Positions 1-6,167 are shown, numbered from the stretch's first letter. The stretch: DNA of 7,928 bases from an uncultured Clostridia bacterium (GCA_937895465.1 CALAYY010000229.1:1-7928); one strand, 5' to 3'. Notes: a model not told the origin generated them from the letters alone. Numbers and translations are program-made.

Positions 1-308
1 AATATCGCAAAGTCTGAAAATAGACGGATAATAGCAGTAGGCACTACATCGGTAGAGTGTTAGAAAGCAGTTGTGATAATCAAGGTATGGTAAAACAGGG
101 TAGCGGCAATACGGATATATTTATTTTTCCGGGATATAATTTTAAGGTAGTTGACGGACTTATAACCAATTTTCACTTGCCTGAATCTACCCTTATAATG
201 CTGGTGTCAGCATTGATGGGCAGAGAAAAAACACTAGAAATATACAAGAAAGCCATTGAAGAAAAATATAGATTTTTTAGTTTTGGCGATGCAATGTTTA
301 TTATTTAA
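1..308 (+). pseudogene. queA: queA 3' part, frameshifted (tRNA ribosyltransferase-isomerase)
   Basis: QueA transfers and isomerises the ribosyl part of S-adenosylmethionine onto 7-aminomethyl-7-deazaguanine in tRNA, giving epoxyqueuosine. It acts after Tgt in queuosine synthesis. Only the C-terminal third is in the window. In frame 1, bases 1-54 read the family motif ending IIAVGTTSV, then run into TAG at 61-63. From base 54 the next frame continues the family sequence with RVLES, TDIFIFPGY, VVDGLITNFHLPEST and the closing EKYRFFSFGDAM, and stops at TAA 306-308. One missing base (probably an A in 52-55) explains this. A GTG at 57 could be read as a start, but it lies inside the family motif and has no ribosome-binding site. 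The gene ends 9 bases before tgt, so the two are probably cotranscribed. Whether the frameshift is real or a sequencing/assembly error cannot be decided here. Family identity is very clear. Confidence 0.85.
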
Positions 309-317
309 AGGAATTAT

Positions 318-1442
318 ATGCAAAGTTATTTTTCTTACAAAACTGTCAAAACTTGTTCTCAAAGCGGTGCAAGAATAGGGATTTTATCTACACCGCACGG
401 CGAAATAGAAACGCCTGTTTTTATGCCTGTGGGAACACAAGCCACAGTCAAGAGTCTTGCACCTAGGGATTTGAAAGATGTAAAGGCGCAGATTATTTTA
501 TCTAACACCTATCATCTTTATTTGCGTCCAGGGCATAAGCTGGTGGAAAGTGCAGGGGGACTTCATAAGTTTATGGCGTGGGACAGACCTATATTGACGG
601 ATAGCGGCGGTTTTCAGGTGTTTTCTTTGGCAAAGCTCAGAAAAATCACAGACAAGGGCGTAAAGTTTTCTTCACATATAGACGGCAGTGTTCATGAGCT
701 TACCCCTGAGTATGTTATGGAAATAGAAAATTCTTTGGGTGCTGATATCATAATGGCTTTTGATGAATGTACTTCTGCAGATGCTGATTATGAGCATGCC
801 AAAAAAGCTTACAGACGTACATTAGACTGGCTCAAACGCTGTTATAATACTCATCAAAATCCTAAACAAGCTTTGTTTCCCATTGTTCAGGGCAATATGT
901 TTGAGGACTTGAGAAAAGCTTCTATACAAGAAACATTGCCTTATGCCAAGCACGGTCTAGCTATAGGCGGACTTAGCGTGGGCGAGCCTGCTGACGTTAT
1001 GTATAAGATGCTTGATGTTTTACAGCCTTATTATCCCCAAGATCTTCCAAGATATCTTATGGGTGTGGGAAGTGCGGACTATATACTAGAAGGTGCTATA
1101 CGAGGCATTGATATGTTTGACTGCGTTTTGCCTACCAGAGTTGCGCGAAACGGAACGGCAATGACACAAAACGGAAGATTGACCGTACGCAATAATGAGT
1201 TTAAACAAGACTTTTTGCCTATAGAACAAGATTGCGACTGCTATACATGCCAAAACTTTTCAAGAGCTTATATAAGACACCTTGTCAATGTGGATGAGAT
1301 TTTGGGCGGCAAACTTTTGAGTATTCATAATATAAGATACTTAACAAGGCTTACCGAGCAAATAAAACAGGCTATACGCAATGACCGACTATTAGATTTT
1401 AGAACAGAATTTTATAAAAAGTACAAAAATACAACAAATTAA
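318..1442 (+). CDS. tgt: Queuine/preQ1 tRNA-guanine transglycosylase
   Basis: Tgt swaps guanine-34 in the anticodon wobble position of GUN tRNAs (Asp, Asn, His, Tyr) for the queuosine precursor preQ1 in the cytoplasm. The 374-aa protein has the normal full length of bacterial Tgt. By family alignment, Asp95 in DSGGFQ (95-100) is the general acid/base. Asp268 in FDCVLPTR (267-274) is the nucleophile that binds the tRNA ribose covalently. Cys306, Cys308, Cys311 and His337 form the structural zinc site, with pattern CxCxxC plus a later His. The substrate-pocket segment GGLSVGE is at 218-224. The ATG at 318 is preceded by AAAGGA at 307-312. This site overlaps the queA stop codon, which suggests coupled expression with queA. 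No terminator is visible after the gene. Nothing is missing or unusual. Confidence 0.97.
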   Translation: MQSYFSYKTVKTCSQSGARIGILSTPHGEIETPVFMPVGTQATVKSLAPRDLKDVKAQIILSNTYHLYLRPGHKLVESAGGLHKFMAWDRPILTDSGGFQVFSLAKLRKITDKGVKFSSHIDGSVHELTPEYVMEIENSLGADIIMAFDECTSADADYEHAKKAYRRTLDWLKRCYNTHQNPKQALFPIVQGNMFEDLRKASIQETLPYAKHGLAIGGLSVGEPADVMYKMLDVLQPYYPQDLPRYLMGVGSADYILEGAIRGIDMFDCVLPTRVARNGTAMTQNGRLTVRNNEFKQDFLPIEQDCDCYTCQNFSRAYIRHLVNVDEILGGKLLSIHNIRYLTRLTEQIKQAIRNDRLLDFRTEFYKKYKNTTN

Positions 1443-1486
1443 TCATATCACAATTTGGACAATTTACATAAAACACAAAAAATTGG

Positions 1487-1515
1487 TTGTCAACAAGGTC
1501 GCAATATTATATTAT
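1487..1515 (+). promoter_or_regulatory. sigma-A-type promoter of yajC
   Basis: The -35 box TTGTCA (1487-1492) and -10 box TATTAT (1510-1515) each match consensus at five of six positions and are 17 bp apart. The predicted start near 1522 gives a leader of about 25 nt that contains the yajC ribosome-binding site. yajC can therefore be transcribed independently of queA-tgt. The call rests on sequence pattern alone. Confidence 0.65.
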
Positions 1516-1526
1516 TGTAATAATAC

Positions 1527-1535
1527 AAAAAGGAG
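1527..1535 (+). promoter_or_regulatory. Ribosome-binding site that fixes the yajC start
   Basis: The purine run AAAAAGGAG ends 11 bases before the ATG at 1547. It supports that ATG over the in-frame TTG at 1487, which overlaps the -35 box and would lie upstream of the predicted transcript start. Confidence 0.75.
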
Positions 1536-1546
1536 ATTATATTTTA

Positions 1547-1939
1547 ATGTTAGAATATTTAGCAAGCCCTGCACCAAAAAGCTTATGGGATAATTGGCCG
1601 TTATTATTGATAGTAGGTGCTTTATTAATAGTATTTATGGTTATGCCTATCTTTACCCAAAAAAAGAACAACAAAAAGTACAAAGAAATGGTTGATAAAA
1701 TTAATATCGGCGATGAGGTTAAGACTATTGGCGGTGTTATTGGTAAAATTGTTGATATCAAGTCCAAATCAGAGACAGAAAAGTTTATGGTTATTGAAAC
1801 AGGCACAGGCGACAGCAAAAGCACAATGACATTTGATATGAATGCCATACTTAATGTTATTACTCCTGCATATGTTGCTGAAGATGATACAACATCAGAC
1901 GATACAGCGTCAAACAAGAAAGAAGATAAGGCAGAATAA
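1547..1939 (+). CDS. yajC: YajC family preprotein translocase subunit
   Basis: YajC is a small single-span inner-membrane protein. It associates with SecDF and the SecYEG channel and plays an accessory, usually non-essential, part in protein export. The 130-aa product has a short N-terminus, one strongly hydrophobic helix at about residues 17-38, then a basic stretch (KKNNKKYK, 39-46) expected on the cytoplasmic side. The family core follows at 54-71, with IGDEVKTIGGVIGKIVDI-type sequence. The C-terminal tail (about 112-130) is acidic and low in complexity, rich in Asp, Thr and Lys, and probably disordered. A longer reading from TTG 1487 is unlikely because of the promoter and ribosome-binding site positions. 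In many Clostridia yajC lies in one cluster with tgt upstream and SCIFF/secDF downstream. Here it has its own promoter and terminator, and an SbcCD-like operon follows. Confidence 0.93.
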   Translation: MLEYLASPAPKSLWDNWPLLLIVGALLIVFMVMPIFTQKKNNKKYKEMVDKINIGDEVKTIGGVIGKIVDIKSKSETEKFMVIETGTGDSKSTMTFDMNAILNVITPAYVAEDDTTSDDTASNKKEDKAE

Positions 1940-1965
1940 AAAGCCCTAATTAACTTTTAGACGAT

Positions 1966-2004
1966 AATGCGTTTGTTTTTTGCAGACGCATTTTTTATTT
2001 TTTT
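1966..2004 (+). terminator. Rho-independent terminator after yajC
   Basis: A 10-bp stem pairs 1966-1975 (AATGCGTTTG) with 1983-1992 (CAGACGCATT). It includes one G-T pair and has a 7-nt T-rich loop. A T-tract broken by single bases follows to 2004. The hairpin begins 26 bases after the yajC stop and separates yajC from the next operon. Confidence 0.88.
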
Positions 2005-2041
2005 GATTTAATCGATAAAAATATTTTTACCAATTTCTACC

Positions 2042-2070
2042 TTGAAAACATCAGTTTTATATTATATAAT
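2042..2070 (+). promoter_or_regulatory. Strong promoter of the SbcD/SbcC-like operon
   Basis: TTGAAA (2042-2047, five of six) and a perfect TATAAT (2065-2070) are 17 bp apart in a very AT-rich stretch. The predicted start is near 2077, about 45 nt before the ATG at 2122. Another TATAAT occurs at 2088-2093 without a good -35 box. No operator-like inverted repeat stands out. Confidence 0.75.
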
Positions 2071-2121
2071 ATAATCATATTTGTTTATATAATAAATAAT
2101 ACACAATAAAGAGAAGGTACA

Positions 2122-3180
2122 ATGAAGATTATTCACTGTTCTGATGTTCATTTGGATTCAAAATTGGATGGGGTCAATTCTTTAGAGCGTAACAATGAAT
2201 TATTGAGTACATTTGGTAAAACAGTTGATTATGCCAAAAGCCAAGATGTTCGGCTGTTTATAATTGCAGGTGATTTGTTTGACACTAGCCGTGTTTCTCA
2301 AAAGACCAAGAATTTTATTATTGACCTTATCACCCAAACACCTGAATTAGACTTTTTGTATTTGAAAGGCAATCACGATAATCTTAACCCTTTTGACGGC
2401 GAAATTATGCCGCCCAATTTCAAACCTTTTTTTAATGAATGGACTCAATATACTTATGACGATGTCACTATAACTGGTATTGAAACAGACGATGCTAATT
2501 GTGTGCGCCTTTATGACCAATTATCGCTTGACCCAACCAAACAAAACATTGTGGTTATGCATGGTGCAGTTTCATCAGCTCTTGATTCTCAATCTGTCAA
2601 TATAGACCTTCTCAAAAACAAAAACATAGATTACCTTGCATTAGGGCATTATCATTCTTATCTTGCTAAGCCCCTTGACCTAAGAGGTATATATTGTTAC
2701 AGCGGATGTCTTGAAGGCAGGGGATATGACGAGGCAGGCGAAAAAGGTTTTGTTATTATTGAAACCGACCCCAAAATTAAGCATAAGCTTTTGACAGGGT
2801 TTTCACACCGCACTATATATGAAATAGATGTTGATATAAGTTCGCTTGATACTTACCTTAAGATAAAGAATGCTGTTTTATCGGCTGTATCTCAAATTGA
2901 TAAAAGGCACTATGTCAAGATAAGACTTACAGGCAGTTATAATCTCAATACCCAAAAGGACATTAATCATCTTAATCTTGACTTATCTTCAATGTTTTAT
3001 TCCGTGAAAATTGAAGATAATACCACGCTAGCAATCAACTCCGAAGAATATATGTATGATGTTTCGCTAAAGGGTGAGTTTATAAGAAATGTGCTAAAGT
3101 CGGACTTATCCGAAAAGCAAAAAGAAGACATCATTAATATCGGTATAAAAGCATTGAGAGGCGAGGAAATAGTATTATGA
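2122..3180 (+). CDS. SbcD/YhaO-like metallophosphoesterase (putative DNA repair exonuclease)
   Basis: This is a calcineurin-like, Mre11/SbcD-superfamily phosphoesterase of 352 aa. Such proteins bind two metal ions (typically Mn2+) and cleave DNA ends or hairpins together with a Rad50/SbcC-type ATPase. All five metal-site motifs are visible: D8-x-H10 (SDVHLDS), G50-D51 (AGDLFD), G83-N84-H85-D86, H147 (MHG) and G175-H176-Y177-H178. The catalytic domain ends near residue 215. The C-terminal 130 or so residues are divergent and would correspond to the capping and ATPase-binding region. AGAAGG at 2112-2117 precedes the ATG. The stop codon overlaps the start of the next gene (ATGA, 3177-3180), which implies translational coupling and a stoichiometric complex. 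The protein looks closer to the Bacillus YhaO type than to Escherichia coli SbcD, so I give no symbol. The exact substrate is inferred, not seen. Confidence 0.88.
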   Translation: MKIIHCSDVHLDSKLDGVNSLERNNELLSTFGKTVDYAKSQDVRLFIIAGDLFDTSRVSQKTKNFIIDLITQTPELDFLYLKGNHDNLNPFDGEIMPPNFKPFFNEWTQYTYDDVTITGIETDDANCVRLYDQLSLDPTKQNIVVMHGAVSSALDSQSVNIDLLKNKNIDYLALGHYHSYLAKPLDLRGIYCYSGCLEGRGYDEAGEKGFVIIETDPKIKHKLLTGFSHRTIYEIDVDISSLDTYLKIKNAVLSAVSQIDKRHYVKIRLTGSYNLNTQKDINHLNLDLSSMFYSVKIEDNTTLAINSEEYMYDVSLKGEFIRNVLKSDLSEKQKEDIINIGIKALRGEEIVL

Positions 3181-5186
3181 TTTTGAAAAGATGCTTTGTA
3201 GAAAATTTTGGAACTTTGCATGATTTTAAATATGACTTTGAAAAAGGACTCAATATTATTCAACAAGAAAACGGCTGGGGCAAAAGTACGCTTTCAGTTT
3301 TTATAAAATCAATGTTTTATGGACTGCCTGTTTCAAGAAAAATATTACTTGACGAAAACGAACGAAAAAAATACACACCGTGGCAGGGCGGTAATTTTGG
3401 CGGTTATATTGAATTTGAGATTGATGATAAGGCGTACAGAATAGAGAGGTTTTTTGGCAAAAAGGAAAATGAGGACACCTTTACGCTTTATGACCTTACC
3501 ACCAACAAAAAAAGCTCTGACTACTCGTCTAAGATAGGATATGAAATATTTAAGATAGATGAAGATGCCTATGAGAGAAGCACATATTTTCCTCAAAAAA
3601 GTTATAAGCTGGGAATAAATGACTCTATCAAGGCTAAACTTACCAACCTAATAGAAAATGCTGATGATATGGGCGGTTTTTCCAAAGGCATTGAAAGCCT
3701 AAAAGTCAAAAAAGGTATTTATGAGAAGCGAGGCAATAAGGGGCTTATTGTTGACCTTGAAAATAGGCAGCATGATTTGAATAACAGTCTTGAAACTTGC
3801 CAAGAAAAAGAAAGTAGAAAAAATCAATTAGCAGAACAATGCAGTAAAAAACAAAAAGAAAAAAAAGAGTTAGAAAACCAAGCAAGCAAGCTTGCAAGCG
3901 AAATAGATGTTGTCAAAGACAATAGAGTAAAGAAAGAAATATATGATACTTATCAAAGGCTAAAAACTGATTATCAGCGTGCAAACTCTGCATATAACAG
4001 CGTTAAGTCTAATTTTGATAAACGCCCTTTAAGCAGTGCTACCATGCAGGACTTAGAAGAAAGAATGTTTTCTATCAATAACGCATCATACCGTATAAAA
4101 GAATTTTATCAGCAGAAGGATGAGACCATAGAAGTTCAAAAAAAGACTGCGTCAAATGCCAAGCTTTTTGGTTGGGTTTTGGGTGTTGTTGGTTTGTTGC
4201 TGCTAGGCGGCGGTATTGGCGCATTGTTTATTAATCCTCTTATAGGCTATATATTGTTAGGGGCTTTTGGGGCTTTAATGGTTGCCTCAATTATTACAAT
4301 ATTGACTCTTATGTTAAACAAATCTTCCAAACAAAAAGCAGTAAAATTAGAAGAAGAAGTAGAACAAGCAAGCCGTCAGGTAGAAAATAATTCTTATTAC
4401 ATAACTAATACTCTCAAGTCTTATGATAGTACTGTCAATCAAAACAATTATTATGAAAGGTATAATGAACTAAAATATAATTCAAGACTAATAAAAGATA
4501 AGGAAGAAGAAAAAGACCAAAAGCAAAAAGCGCTTTCAGAATATATAAAAGCCAAAAACATTGACGAAAAGAATATACCTGATACAGCTAATCTTATTAC
4601 GGATTATGAGCCTTTGGAAATTCAGCTTAATCAAGTCAAAATAAGGGATGATGAGGTCAAGATAGAAATAATTAATCTTAATAATGAAATAAAACAGTGT
4701 GAAGTTTTTATTAGGCAAAAAGACGAGATTTTAAAAGATATAGATGATAATCAGGCAGCAATTGAAAAAGCCAAATATAACGTCCAAATTATAAGTCTTG
4801 CTATGGAATTTTTGGAGTCTTCTAGGGAAGCCTTGTCCAAAAACTATCTAAGTAAAATGGAATCAAGCTGCAGTAAATATATCAGGCAGTTTAATCATAC
4901 AGATGATTTTAGTATAGACACAGACTTGGATGTCAAGATAGAAAAAAACGGCGAAAAGAAAGATTTGAGTTATTTTTCGGCAGGGCATAAGGATATAGTA
5001 GGGCTTTGTACAAGGCTTGCGCTTATTGATGCTATGTTTGAAAACGAAAAGCCTTTTATAGTTTTTGATGACCCATTTGTCAATTTTGACGACAGCAACC
5101 TTGAAAGCGCAAAAGAAATTTTAGCCGAAATCGCCAAGACTTATCAAATTGTATATCTTGTCTGCCATTCCAGCCGAGCAAAATAA
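3177..5186 (+). CDS. SbcC/Rad50/YhaN-like AAA ATPase with a central membrane hairpin
   Basis: This is an SMC/Rad50-superfamily ATPase of 669 aa, the partner of the phosphoesterase encoded just upstream. The N-terminal half-domain carries the P-loop ENGWGKST (31-38). Long charged heptad-like segments follow at about 190-320 and 385-540. Between them are two hydrophobic helices (about 331-352 and 355-380), read as a transmembrane hairpin. The C-terminal half-domain has the signature loop LSYFSAGHKD (597-606), Walker B FIVFDD (627-632), the D-loop FVNFDD (634-639) and a switch His664. The ATP head would form by the two ends folding together. The seven cysteines give no CxxC, so the Rad50 zinc hook is absent. 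At 669 aa it is much shorter than E. coli SbcC (about 1050 aa). The ATG overlaps the upstream stop, with GAGG at 3163-3166. The likely role is DNA-end processing or repair at the membrane. The role is inferred; the ATPase fold is clear. Confidence 0.88.
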   Translation: MILKRCFVENFGTLHDFKYDFEKGLNIIQQENGWGKSTLSVFIKSMFYGLPVSRKILLDENERKKYTPWQGGNFGGYIEFEIDDKAYRIERFFGKKENEDTFTLYDLTTNKKSSDYSSKIGYEIFKIDEDAYERSTYFPQKSYKLGINDSIKAKLTNLIENADDMGGFSKGIESLKVKKGIYEKRGNKGLIVDLENRQHDLNNSLETCQEKESRKNQLAEQCSKKQKEKKELENQASKLASEIDVVKDNRVKKEIYDTYQRLKTDYQRANSAYNSVKSNFDKRPLSSATMQDLEERMFSINNASYRIKEFYQQKDETIEVQKKTASNAKLFGWVLGVVGLLLLGGGIGALFINPLIGYILLGAFGALMVASIITILTLMLNKSSKQKAVKLEEEVEQASRQVENNSYYITNTLKSYDSTVNQNNYYERYNELKYNSRLIKDKEEEKDQKQKALSEYIKAKNIDEKNIPDTANLITDYEPLEIQLNQVKIRDDEVKIEIINLNNEIKQCEVFIRQKDEILKDIDDNQAAIEKAKYNVQIISLAMEFLESSREALSKNYLSKMESSCSKYIRQFNHTDDFSIDTDLDVKIEKNGEKKDLSYFSAGHKDIVGLCTRLALIDAMFENEKPFIVFDDPFVNFDDSNLESAKEILAEIAKTYQIVYLVCHSSRAK

Positions 5187-5226
5187 GCTTTTCTTTATTA
5201 AAAAATACTATAGTTCATTAAAACCT

Positions 5227-5242
5227 AAGCCTTCTTTATCAA
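5227..5242 (+). repeat. 16-nt fragment of repeat A
   Basis: The 16 bases AAGCCTTCTTTATCAA are identical to 5265-5280 and 5505-5520, the first hairpin arm and loop of the two full repeat copies. Here the second arm is missing. It looks like a truncated repeat or a partial duplication 38 bp upstream of the matching part of copy 1. Confidence 0.7.
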
Positions 5243-5248
5243 TTCTCT

Positions 5249-5373
5249 CAGCAACTAAAAAATAAAGCCTTCTTTATCAAAAGAAGGTGGCATTGCCGCA
5301 AGGCAATGACGGATGATTTATTTAACTGAGCAGTTTAAAAGCATTATGTAAAACCAATCAAGTCAAAATAACT
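5249..5373 (+). repeat. Repeat A, copy 1 (two-hairpin palindromic unit)
   Basis: This is a ~125-bp unit. Its first 105 bp match copy 2 (5489-5593) with only four differences, at 5263, 5326, 5339 and 5349. The remaining 20 bp (5354-5373) match more loosely, with several C/T differences. It contains two adjacent perfect hairpins. One is an 8-bp stem, CCTTCTTT/AAAGAAGG (5268-5275/5280-5287), with loop ATCA. The other is a 7-bp stem, CATTGCC/GGCAATG (5291-5297/5302-5308), with a GCAA tetraloop. On the minus strand the first hairpin is followed by a T-rich run, so it could terminate leftward transcription. From memory, similar palindromic intergenic repeats occur widely in gut Clostridia. Confidence 0.9.
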
Positions 5374-5420
5374 TTATTTATAATCTTTCGTTTTCATTAC
5401 ACTTTTTATTACTATAATAA

Positions 5421-5470
5421 ATTAATCCTCAGTCGGCTGACGCCGCCAGCTCCTTTTGAAAAAGGAGCCT
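5421..5470 (-). repeat. Repeat B, related two-hairpin unit in opposite orientation
   Basis: This 50-bp unit has two hairpins: CGGC/GCCG (5434-5437/5442-5445) with loop TGAC, and GCTCCTTT/AAAGGAGC (5449-5456/5461-5468) with loop TGAA. Its order is ATCC..GTC, hairpin, GCCA, hairpin. That is the order found in the reverse complement of repeat A. Over the 25-nt hairpin segment (5445-5469 against the reverse complement of 5267-5291), 20 positions are identical. Four of the five differences form two compensatory base pairs. It is placed on the minus strand relative to repeat A. Confidence 0.8.
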
Positions 5471-5488
5471 ATGATATCTATTAGCTTA

Positions 5489-5613
5489 CAGCAACTAAAA
5501 AACAAAGCCTTCTTTATCAAAAGAAGGTGGCATTGCCGCAAGGCAATGACGGATGATTTATTTAATTGAGCAGTTTAATAGCATTATGAAAAATTTATTA
5601 AGTTAAAAGAACT
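5489..5613 (+). repeat. Repeat A, copy 2
   Basis: This is the second direct copy, offset exactly 240 bp from copy 1 and about 96% identical over the first 105 bp. Both hairpins are preserved without any stem change: 5508-5515/5520-5527, and 5531-5537/5542-5548 with the GCAA loop. The four substitutions fall outside the stems. The last 20 bp are diverged. Confidence 0.9.
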
Positions 5614-5695
5614 ATAATAAAAAAGCATTCTTAAAACCCGATTATTTTTCAAACAATATTCCGCTATTTTTCGGCATTTTGCTAGATCTATCATA

Positions 5696-5724
5696 TTAGC
5701 CCATTTTTCAGCATATTTTATAAT
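5696..5724 (+). promoter_or_regulatory. Probable promoter of the TIGR04086-like gene
   Basis: A perfect TATAAT -10 box lies at 5719-5724. At 17-bp spacing the -35 position reads TTAGCC (5696-5701), which is weak, with three of six matching. The predicted start near 5731 leaves about 20 nt before the ATG at 5751. The weak -35 box may mean low or activator-dependent expression. The call depends mainly on the -10 box. Confidence 0.45.
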
Positions 5725-5739
5725 AAATATTTTATATGC

Positions 5740-5745
5740 AGGTGG
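5740..5745 (+). promoter_or_regulatory. Ribosome-binding site that fixes the start at 5751
   Basis: AGGTGG differs from AGGAGG at one base and lies 5 bases before the ATG at 5751. The in-frame ATG at 5736 lies upstream of this site and has no ribosome-binding site of its own, so 5751 is preferred. Confidence 0.65.
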
Positions 5746-5750
5746 ATATT

Positions 5751-6167
5751 ATGAGTTTCAGTCTGAAAAAAGAAAAAGCCAAAACTAATCCCAAGGTTGG
5801 CGGTATATATCTTGAAATTTTGAAAGGTCTTACAATAGCACTTATAATCAGCCTTATATTGATTTTGGCAATGGCTCTTGTTGTAACTTTTGTCGAAGTA
5901 TCCGACTTAGTCATGGCAATTATCAATCAGGTAATAAAAGTTGTAGCACTTTTAATAGCCTGTATCGTATCATTTAAGGAAAAATCTCAAGGCTGGAAAA
6001 AGGGTCTGATTTTAGGTGTTATTTATATGATTGCGGCATACATAATCTTTTCGCTTATGAAAGGACAATTTGCTTTTGGATGGCATATACTATTTGACCT
6101 TATTGCAGGTGCTATTATGGGCATAATCTGCGGAATGTTTGCAGTTAATTTAAGAAAAAGAAATTAA
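5751..6167 (+). CDS. TIGR04086-family (YrzE-like) four-helix membrane protein
   Basis: The 138-aa hydrophobic protein has no known biochemical function. After a basic N-terminus (LKKEKAKTNPK, 5-15) come four predicted membrane helices at about 26-48, 51-73, 84-104 and 110-133. A lysine-rich loop (FKEKSQGWKK, 75-84) joins helices 2 and 3, and the tail is basic (LRKRN). Positive charges at both ends and in the middle loop place these on the cytoplasmic side. The length, glycine-rich fourth helix and position beside the SCIFF gene fit the TIGR04086 family of Firmicutes, often found next to yajC or scfA in Clostridia. The family call is from pattern and context and is not certain. A role in export or handling of the SCIFF peptide is possible but unsupported by any motif. 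The gene stands between its own promoter and a terminator. Confidence 0.78.
   Translation: MSFSLKKEKAKTNPKVGGIYLEILKGLTIALIISLILILAMALVVTFVEVSDLVMAIINQVIKVVALLIACIVSFKEKSQGWKKGLILGVIYMIAAYIIFSLMKGQFAFGWHILFDLIAGAIMGIICGMFAVNLRKRN

Larger units (their letters stand above)
5187..5735. other. Long non-coding region with palindromic repeats
   Basis: This 549-bp stretch between the ATPase stop and the next promoter/leader contains no credible gene on either strand. It holds a 16-nt repeat fragment, two ~125-bp direct repeats and one inverted-orientation related repeat, all annotated separately. The remainder (about 5614-5695) is AT-rich, with three ATTTTTC motifs and no gene-like feature. There is no ordinary intrinsic terminator straight after the ATPase, so the repeat hairpins may serve to end that transcript. 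Confidence 0.8.

Noticed and set aside
1485..1494. Small inverted repeat GTTG-T-CAAC at the yajC -35 box as an operator
   Set aside because: The arms are only four bases and the motif does not recur at other promoters in the window.
1487..1546. Longer N-terminus of YajC from TTG 1487
   Set aside because: The TTG forms part of a promoter -35 box. A good ribosome-binding site at 1527-1535 points to ATG 1547, and the extra residues do not resemble YajC.
1537..1917. Minus-strand open frame opposite yajC
   Set aside because: It fully overlaps yajC, which has clear family motifs and signals. The minus reading has no ribosome-binding site or recognisable domain.
3886..3895. Perfect palindrome GCAAGCTTGC
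   Set aside because: It lies inside the ATPase coding sequence in a Lys/Ala/Ser/Leu coiled-coil stretch built from repeated GCAAGC-like codons. Codon repetition explains it.
5306..5329. Seven-codon reading frame repeated in both repeat A copies, with one synonymous AAC/AAT change
   Set aside because: It is too short, has no ribosome-binding site and starts inside a hairpin arm. One synonymous difference is not evidence of coding.
5249..5613. CRISPR array
   Set aside because: There are only two long repeat units, with strong internal hairpins and no regular short spacers or cas genes nearby.
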